This document shows, one piece after another, positions 34,980-40,747 of a stretch of 40,747 bases of DNA. Below the pieces are notes generated by a model, which worked only from the letters and a program-made list of their open reading frames with translations, ran no database searches and was not told the DNA's origin. Within the stretch, counting starts at the first letter, position 1. Each line of letters begins with the position of its first letter. The stretch comes from Trachelipus rathkii (Eukaryota > Arthropoda > Malacostraca > Isopoda > Trachelipodidae). The stretch covers positions 65,001 through 105,747 of the forward strand of contig JABUQX010007600.1 in the NCBI GenBank assembly GCA_015478945.1, written 5' to 3'. Made by a program: the position numbers and the translations under genes.

Positions 34980-35777
34980 CTATGATGAGTTTTGAATGTG
35001 TGGTGTAAAGGTGAAGTGGGTGTCGAAGGTTATTCCGAGTATTTTGGGTGTTTTGTTTAGGGGAATGATGGAGTTGTTTAGGGTTACTTGTGGGTGGAGG
35101 GATGATTGGTGTCTATCAGTGGTGATCAAGGTAATAGATGATTTCTCTGCAGAGGCTGACATTCTGTTGGATGATAACCAAGCTTCTAGGTGATTTAAGT
35201 AAGTCTGAGTGAGGATTGTGGCAGTGGGTACTGAAGGGTCTGATATGGTTATAGTTAAGTCGTCTGCGTAGGTTATTATTTTTGAGTTGGGAGTTTGGGG
35301 GGTAGGGATATCGGCTGTAAATAGGTTGAATAGAAATGGGGACAAGATGGCACCCTGAGGGACTCCATTTCTTAACTTTACTGTTTTATAGTTTTGGTGT
35401 CTGCTGGATAATTGGGATGTGCGTCCTGATATAAAGTTGGATAACCATTTTTTGTAATTGTTATGGAAGGGAGAGTTTAGAATTTTTTGGATTAGGATGT
35501 GTCTTGGTATTGTGTCAAAGGCTTTACTAATGTCTATGGCCAGGAGTATAGTTCTGTGGGAGGGTGTTTTGTTTAGTCCATTTACGATGTTTTGTGTGAT
35601 GTTAGTTAGGGCTGTTGACGTAGAGTGAGATTTTTTAAAGCCGTGTTGATGGTTTGGGGAGTGGAAAGTGGTTTGAATTTTAGTAAGTATGATTTTCTCC
35701 ATGAGTTTGCACAGAGAGGAGAGAAGGGATATGGGGCGGTATGAAGATGGAAGATTGGGATCTTTTCTGGGTTTCAA
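34980..35777 (-). CDS. reverse transcriptase domain of the Jockey-like LINE (265 codons open)
   Basis: Copies the element's RNA into DNA at the target site. Residues 11-19 are SSYRPISLL and 45-47 HGF. IDISKAFDTI carries the first catalytic aspartate at residue 82. GVPQGAILSPFLF is at 138-150, and YADD at 170-173 (codons 35259-35270) gives the two other catalytic aspartates. The region to residue 240 ends in ILGITFD, the usual thumb entry. All catalytic residues are intact. The frame begins inside the domain (no natural start) and ends at a premature stop, so this is an open fragment and not a complete ORF2. Confidence 0.85.
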   Translation of the reverse strand: MKPRKDPNLPSSYRPISLLSSLCKLMEKIILTKIQTTFHSPNHQHGFKKSHSTSTALTNITQNIVNGLNKTPSHRTILLAIDISKAFDTIPRHILIQKILNSPFHNNYKKWLSNFISGRTSQLSSRHQNYKTVKLRNGVPQGAILSPFLFNLFTADIPTPQTPNSKIITYADDLTITISDPSVPTATILTQTYLNHLEAWLSSNRMSASAEKSSITLITTDRHQSSLHPQVTLNNSIIPLNKTPKILGITFDTHFTFTPHIQNSS

Positions 35778-36057
35778 TTTAGGTATGATGATTGCTTTTT
35801 TTCCAGTGTGTGAGGGATATAGTTGAGAGACCAGGATTTATTGAAGATATCTGTGATGAATGATATAGTTGCTGGTCCAAAGTGTTTTATGTGGAGGTTA
35901 GAGATGTTGTCTGGCCCGGTGGCAGGGGAATTTTATAGGGTTTTGAGGAGTTTATTTATTTACTGTGTAGAGAATTTGGGGTTAGGATTGACTTCTAGTT
36001 GTGTTGTTTTGAGTTTGCGTATTATTCTTCTATTATTTGCATGTGTGGGTTTATTAT

Positions 36058-36450
36058 ATATATATATATAATGGAGGGTTAAATCAAACAAAATAAAAAA
36101 AAATATATTTTAATTCCATTATTACTCCTTTGTTATAAATTGATGCTAAAATATATAAACCTACCTAAATATAATAATTTTTTTGGGGTAAAATAATAAT
36201 TTCAAATTTAAATTGAGGCCAAATTATAAATTTTTCCGAGTTTTTAACATAAAAATATTCGAAATTTGATATATCAAACGAATTCGGAAAAGGAAATAAA
36301 TATAATTGTTTAAAATATTAATGTTTAGGTATAAAAATATCATTGAAGAAATAAAAGTCTCCTAATTCCCAATTCCCATAAATTATTTATTTAATTGAAT
36401 TAATATATATATATAATATATATATATATATATTATATATATCTATATAT

Positions 36451-36540
<90 letters not shown>

Positions 36541-36748
36541 TATATACTATTATATATATATATATCTTTTTCTTTAGAAAATCAATTATTTTCTAAAAAT
36601 TTCTTTCGAAAATATTTATTTAATTGAATTAATTAAATGTATTCCTTTTTTATATTTAAAATGATTAATTAATTGAAATTATATTTAATTTTCATCCTAA
36701 GTTTTAAGACTTTCAGTGTTTTTGACTTATATTTCTAATTTTAGCTAA
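36058..36748. other. AT-rich insert between two LINE fragments, with a (TA)n core
   Basis: AT-rich DNA with TA runs at 36403-36565 and a repeated atttaattgaattaat word on both sides of the array (36390 and 36620). It separates two stretches of the same LINE that overlap by about 75 bases. Confidence 0.5.
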
Positions 36749-36777
36749 CCCCGGCCCGCCCCTGCCCCTGCCCCGGC
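36749..36777 (-). promoter_or_regulatory. G-quadruplex-type motif
   Basis: The minus strand has five G runs within 29 bases: GGGG, GGGG, GGGG, GGG and GGGG, with loops of one or two bases. It is the strongest such motif in this AT-rich window. Any regulatory role is inference. Confidence 0.5.
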
Positions 36778-36804
36778 AAAATTCCCGCCCCGGTCGTCGC
36801 CTAG

Positions 36805-37030
36805 TTTGGGATTGACTTTCTGAGATTGGGTTGTTTTTGAGTTTGCGTATTAATTATTCTATTATTTATGTGTGGGTTTATTGGATATATTGGAATAGTG
36901 TTGTGTGAGGATGTTGCAGTGCTGTTTGGGGGAGGAGTGAGAGTTGTTGTGTCCTCTTAGAGCTTCAGTTGTAAATGTGGTGTTGTTCTGCGAGCTATAG
37001 AGACGTTTTATTATCTGCCATGTTCTCTTT
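36805..37030 (-). mobile_element. second fragment of the Jockey-like LINE (upstream part)
   Basis: 36808-36884 repeats 35983-36056 (shared ggattgact, gagtttgcgtatta, tgtgtgggtttatt). It then continues upstream of that point on the minus strand with SSQNNTTFTTEALRGHNN and HYSNISNKPTHK readings, plausible pre-RT sequence. It is bounded by a TA array at 37030. Confidence 0.6.
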
Positions 37031-37051
37031 TATTATATATATATATATATA

Positions 37052-37094
<43 letters not shown>

Positions 37095-37126
37095 TATTAT
37101 ATTATATATATATATATATATATATA

Positions 37127-37165
<39 letters not shown>

Positions 37166-37173
37166 TATATATA
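37031..37173. repeat. (TA)n array
   Basis: TA with several phase breaks, running straight into the 160 bp repeat. Confidence 0.9.
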
Positions 37174-37449
<276 letters not shown>

Positions 37450-37454
37450 CATTT

Positions 37455-38235
37455 TTCTTATGGTATGTATGACATCCCAGTGCCTTATGGTTCGCCTTTC
37501 TGTTCTTCGTTCATATCCACACTCATCCTCTAGACAACATCTTAGAGACACCACCTTTTATCCACATATCATATATACATACTTATATCCACACCCCTCT
37601 TCTAGAACAACATCTTGCAGACTTCCCTAACCCTTATATCCCTATTTGTGGGGAGAAAAAATTACCCATTTCGCACGTCCTGCGTGTCATGAAAGGCGAC
37701 TAAGAGACGGTGGTAGTTAGGTTGGCTGCCCACTATCACTTATCTTTTGCCAGGAATGCTAATGCATACCTCGGAGATGGTCGTCATCGCCGTAAGCATC
37801 ATTCTATCTTTCTGCGAAATTGTATGAATCGTATGGGTACATGAAATGTCAGAGGAAGAAATGTTGAGGAGAAGAGGAGAGAGGTGATGGATGTATTTAG
37901 AAAGTTTGATTTGCTCGCTGTGACTGAAACAAAGATGAAAGGAAACGGTGAAAATGAGTGGTGTGGTGTGAAATGTGTTGGTGTTGGTGTGAAAAGGAAT
38001 GAGAGGAGGATAGAAGAATTTGCAATTCTTATGAGTGACCTGTGGTAGAGAGCTATGGTAGATTTTGTGTGTGCGAGTACTAGAATTCTAAAGATTAAAT
38101 TTAAGTTTGAAAGGATAAAAACTTTTGTGGTTGCGACATATGGTCCATCTGATGGTAATGTTGAAGAGAGTGCTATTTTCTGGGATAATCTGAATGGATG
38201 TTTTTGGAGGGGTTGAGTGAGATCAGTTCGTTTTG
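37455..38235 (+). mobile_element. LINE copy E: 5' UTR and start of endonuclease
   Basis: The plus strand has a leader with two ccacactcatcctctagacaac / ccacacccctcttctagaacaac blocks, then tcctgcgtgtcatgaaaggcgacta (about 37678-37702). The coding part follows: EKRREVMDVFRKFDLLAVTE (about 37865-37925, with the conserved ETK of the AP-endonuclease), then NERRIEEFAILMSDLW, a stop, and FVVATYGPSDG (about 38118-38150). These are the first endonuclease motifs; the later ones are absent because the copy ends near 38235 against another LINE. One or two stops break the frame. Same family as copies A-D. Confidence 0.75.
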
Positions 38236-38269
38236 CCACATATCTGCCCCACCCAAGGATTTTTTTTAG

Positions 38270-40140
38270 CAGTTGTCACAAAAAACCCCCCGACCACTCA
38301 CGGGCAAGTCCTATTTAAGGAGGGATGTAGTACGCTCAAAAGTTCAGAATCCAGCGGAAATTACGCATATGAGCACAGACGCAGGCTTTAAAGTGAGGAG
38401 ATTAAATTCAGCAGGAAATACAGAAGATGGAAGAGAATTCCACAGAACAGAGGTGGTGGGAAAGAAAGAAGCGCAACAGCAAACTAGCCTGGAGTTACCA
38501 ATGTCAATACAAAACTTGGGCGCAGATACAGTACCCCTTGTGCTACGAGGGCGTTGTAAGGGTGGTGGTACGAGAGTGATAAGTTCCTTCGAGCACCTGC
38601 CGCTGCGGTACCTATAGAATAGAGATAAAGCACCAACATCACACCGCAAAGTCAAGTGAACTGGAAAGTACAGAACAGTTTATCAGCCAATTGGCCTTTG
38701 ACTAGACTCTGTTCAAAAGCCGGGTGAAAGAAGATCCCCCCCCCAGATATGAGAGCAGTACTCCATACATGGGCAGATGAGACCCTTGTATAGCTGGAGC
38801 AGCTGAGAAGAGGAAAAAACCGTCGAAAAGATAGGAAAGTTAGGTGTTTTGGAGAAGGAGATTTGTAAAAGTTGGGTTTTTAAAGAATTGAATTTCACAA
38901 GGTTGAGACGACCCAATCCGAAAATTCTATCTAGATCAGCGAGAATAGAATCGGAAAGATTAAGACGAGAGGCAATTCTAAAAGTAAAAGGGGGAGCAGA
39001 ATTGATTTGAATTGAAGAATGAAGGGTCGAGTCATCAGCATTTGAGTGGATAGAGTTAGATGTGCAGGTGAGAAGATCATTAATGAAAAGTAAGAATAAA
39101 GAACGAGATAAGACAGGACCCTAAGGAACACCACTATTGACAGAAAAAGAAGAAGAAGTTGCCCCATCAACAACAGCCGATATTGAGCAATTTGAAAGAA
39201 AGCTAGACATAAGTAAGCAAAAAGGAGGAGGAAACCCAAAGGAGGGGAGCTTGGAGAGCAGTGATGCGTGCCATACTCGATCGATATCAATGCTTTGTAT
39301 ATTGTCAAGCGCAAACAACTAAAGTCTCCAGTATTTTCTAAAAAAAGCGAAAAAAAAGAAAAAAACATAAATCGGTTAGACATAGGAAAAGTATAAAAAA
39401 AATCGCCAGTAGCCTCGAGCGACGAAAAGACAGCTCGTAATTGGCAATTCGGAATGAGTTTCAGATATCTAAGAAGAGTGAGAGTGAGAAAGGTTTCAAA
39501 GATCTTTGATATAGAATACAAGTGAGAGTCATAGGGCGATAGTTAGAATTATTAGAAAGAGCGGCTTCCTTTTTTTTCGGATAGGTTGGACCATGTGGCA
39601 GCTTCCAAACACTGAGGGAAGTGTAGTCTTGAGACATATATAGTTTGAAACAACGAGGGTGAATAGCACATGGGAAGCACACTTCCTCAAAAACTCGGAG
39701 AGAATGCCATCCCGGCCACCGCCTCCCCTTTACGTTCCATATTAATAGATTTCAGCGGACCCCCCCCATGCACCCGATCAAATATAATCAGCGAGGCAAA
39801 GGCAAGGACAATGAAGAGAAGGAGTAGGAAGGGAATGCCAGAATCGGTTTCGGGGGGTTGAGTTAGAGGAAAATAAGGAGGGGGCCGAAGAGATTGGCCT
39901 TTTTTGTTGGAGAATTAGCAAAAGAATCATCAGATCGAATAAGAAGAGAAAGGCCAGATTTACAACAGAAGTTGCTAGAGTTGTTTTTTGCAAGAGGCCA
40001 GAATAGGATTTTGTCCATTAGAAATACCCCAAATGAACGCAAAGTAAAATCACGGATGCCTTTTTTCCCCCTTTACTTCCCCGCAATTAATACCGCTGCC
40101 CTGTGGAGAGTTGAAAGATTGACGTCAATAAGATGAAAAT
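38270..40140 (-). mobile_element. second Jockey/CR1-style LINE, decayed
   Basis: Minus-strand blocks in order: SDDSFANSPTKKANLF (about 39945-39890), NNSNYRPMTLTCI (39600-39500), DRVWHASLLSKLPSFGF with SFLSNCSISAVVDGATS (39280-39150), SVNSGVP (about 39120-39145), NADDS (39029-39043), LVKFNSLKTQLL (about 38905-38865), LYKGLICPCMEYCSHIWGG (38805-38745) and ALSLFYRYRSGRCSKEL with LWNSLPSSVFPAEFNL (38655-38390). This is the domain order of an animal LINE ORF2: reverse transcriptase, thumb, C-terminal tail. Frames shift repeatedly. The RT box reads NADD where F/YADD is expected. The stretch between the KTQLL and YKGL blocks is much shorter than usual, suggesting an internal deletion. The 196-codon hydrophobic frame at 38931-39521 is a shifted reading of this LINE. 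Confidence 0.8.
38344..38655 (-). pseudogene. C-terminal tail of the second Jockey/CR1-style LINE
   Basis: A 103-codon open stretch contains the late ORF2 signature LFYRY..GRCS, RPRSTRG, SFFPTTSVLWNSLPSSVFP and a hydrophobic end. It is the best preserved part of that element. The plus-strand frame opposite it (38273-38617) is its shadow. Confidence 0.8.
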
Positions 40141-40418
40141 TCGTGGAACTCTCACCATTTCTATACTAAAATAAACAAGTCCTGCTGATAGGACCAAGCC
40201 AACCGACTAAGTAACATGTCTGCATTCCAAAATAAGAAGAGATTTTTGCCCCATTGCTGATTCAAGACTTGAAAAAGGTTATATTGTAAAACGAAAGTTT
40301 ATCTATTTTTAATCTGTTTTAAATGTTAAAAAACATAAAATATTAAAGTGTGTTTTATAAAGTCTTGGTCGTAGGTAATAATTTAAGAGCACTCAGGGGT
40401 TCACTTTCTCAAGAAAAT
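40141..40418. other. unassigned sequence
   Basis: AT-rich DNA between the second LINE and the last TA array. No features are seen. Confidence 0.4.
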
Positions 40419-40612
40419 ATATTATATTATATATATATATATATATATATAATAATATATATATTATATATATATATATATATAATAATATATAATATAT
40501 ATATATAATATATATATATTATAAATATTATAATATTATATATATATATATTATTAATAAGTGTAATAATAATATATATATAATAATAGATATATATCTA
40601 TATATATAATAT
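40419..40612. repeat. TA-rich array
   Basis: TA runs with frequent taa/ata breaks. The remaining bases to the window end are AT-rich and unassigned. Confidence 0.85.
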
Positions 40613-40747
40613 AACAGGATCCTGTTACTAGTGAAATATAAAAAGTATTTTTATTTTTCTTTAAATTTAATTTTCTCTCCTCAAAATTTGATTTTAAAAA
40701 ATATTTCGAGATCTGTTCTTAACAAAATCACTTTAATTTTTATTCCT

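Larger units (their letters stand above)
34131..36057 (-). mobile_element. Jockey-like non-LTR retrotransposon, 5' truncated
   Basis: The minus strand encodes, in order, a pre-RT stretch SPATGPDNISNLHIKH (near 35925-35880), the reverse transcriptase (35777-34980), and a thumb-like region with ILLTNFKQF...YGSTVWYP and LQRIQNTALR (about 34930-34790). It ends in a C-terminal cysteine-histidine domain (34392-34132). Stops and shifts fall between these blocks, so it is inactive. The element ends a few bases after its stop codon in gaataaa and then the TA array, with essentially no 3' UTR. Upstream it breaks off at 36057; the next stretch of the same family lies 0.75 kb away at 36805-37030. Jockey or a related clade is the best guess. 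Confidence 0.85.

Noticed and set aside
37799..38239. A 146-codon minus frame rich in S, T, F and L
   Set aside because: Antisense of the LINE endonuclease start, whose motifs read on the plus strand.
38931..39521. A 196-codon hydrophobic minus frame that could pass for a membrane protein
   Set aside because: It is a shifted reading of LINE reverse transcriptase sequence whose true motifs lie in other frames of the same strand.

Overview
This window reads as non-coding, repeat-choked DNA from an animal nuclear genome. It has no operons, no bacterial-style gene packing and no rRNA. It carries C2H2 zinc-finger coding sequence, non-LTR retrotransposons of two or three kinds, a Tc1/mariner element, inverted-repeat elements and a tRNA-derived SINE, separated by long (TA)n, (TTA)n and GAA arrays. 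The LINE, SINE and Tc1 styles and the heavy TA content fit an arthropod, most likely a decapod crustacean. That assignment is inference from family resemblance, not a database match.

Layout: 1-13.2 kb is AT-rich filler with one decayed antisense LINE (about 0.85-2.66 kb), C-rich unassigned blocks, a small GC-rich block (4.8 kb), a TCCGC-rich block (6.6 kb), a GAA tract (7.9-8.1 kb) and a 1.4 kb ATT-rich zone. 13.2-14.5 kb holds a LINE 5' fragment, a microsatellite and a 160 bp repeat. The same three parts recur in inverted orientation at 37.2-38.2 kb. 15.7-17.2 kb is a fold-back structure with three arms of about 370-525 bp. 19.4-22.1 kb is another copy of the same LINE family on the minus strand. 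23.1-24.4 kb has a tRNA-derived SINE and the last exon of a C2H2 zinc-finger gene or pseudogene on the minus strand. 24.8-27.7 kb is a third large copy of the LINE family, on the plus strand, with an AAAG tail. 29.6-30.2 kb is a minisatellite of about 64 bp monomers.

From 30.2 kb to the end, TA arrays alternate with transposons: a 0.9 kb long-TIR element, a 1.6 kb Tc1-like element, a 364 bp near-perfect palindrome, a Jockey-like LINE (minus), a fragment of a second copy of it, the 160 bp repeat, a LINE 5' fragment (plus), and a second Jockey-type LINE (minus, 38.3-40.1 kb).

No intact, clearly functional gene is present. The best host-gene candidate is the zinc-finger exon, in which intact fingers alternate with frameshifted ones. 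Almost every coding relic carries single-base shifts. This could be decay, or an unpolished long-read assembly, and cannot be settled from the sequence alone. I found no sign of a new enzymatic system. The most interesting structures are the three-armed fold-back, the inverted composite duplication, and the palindrome with a hammerhead-like core.
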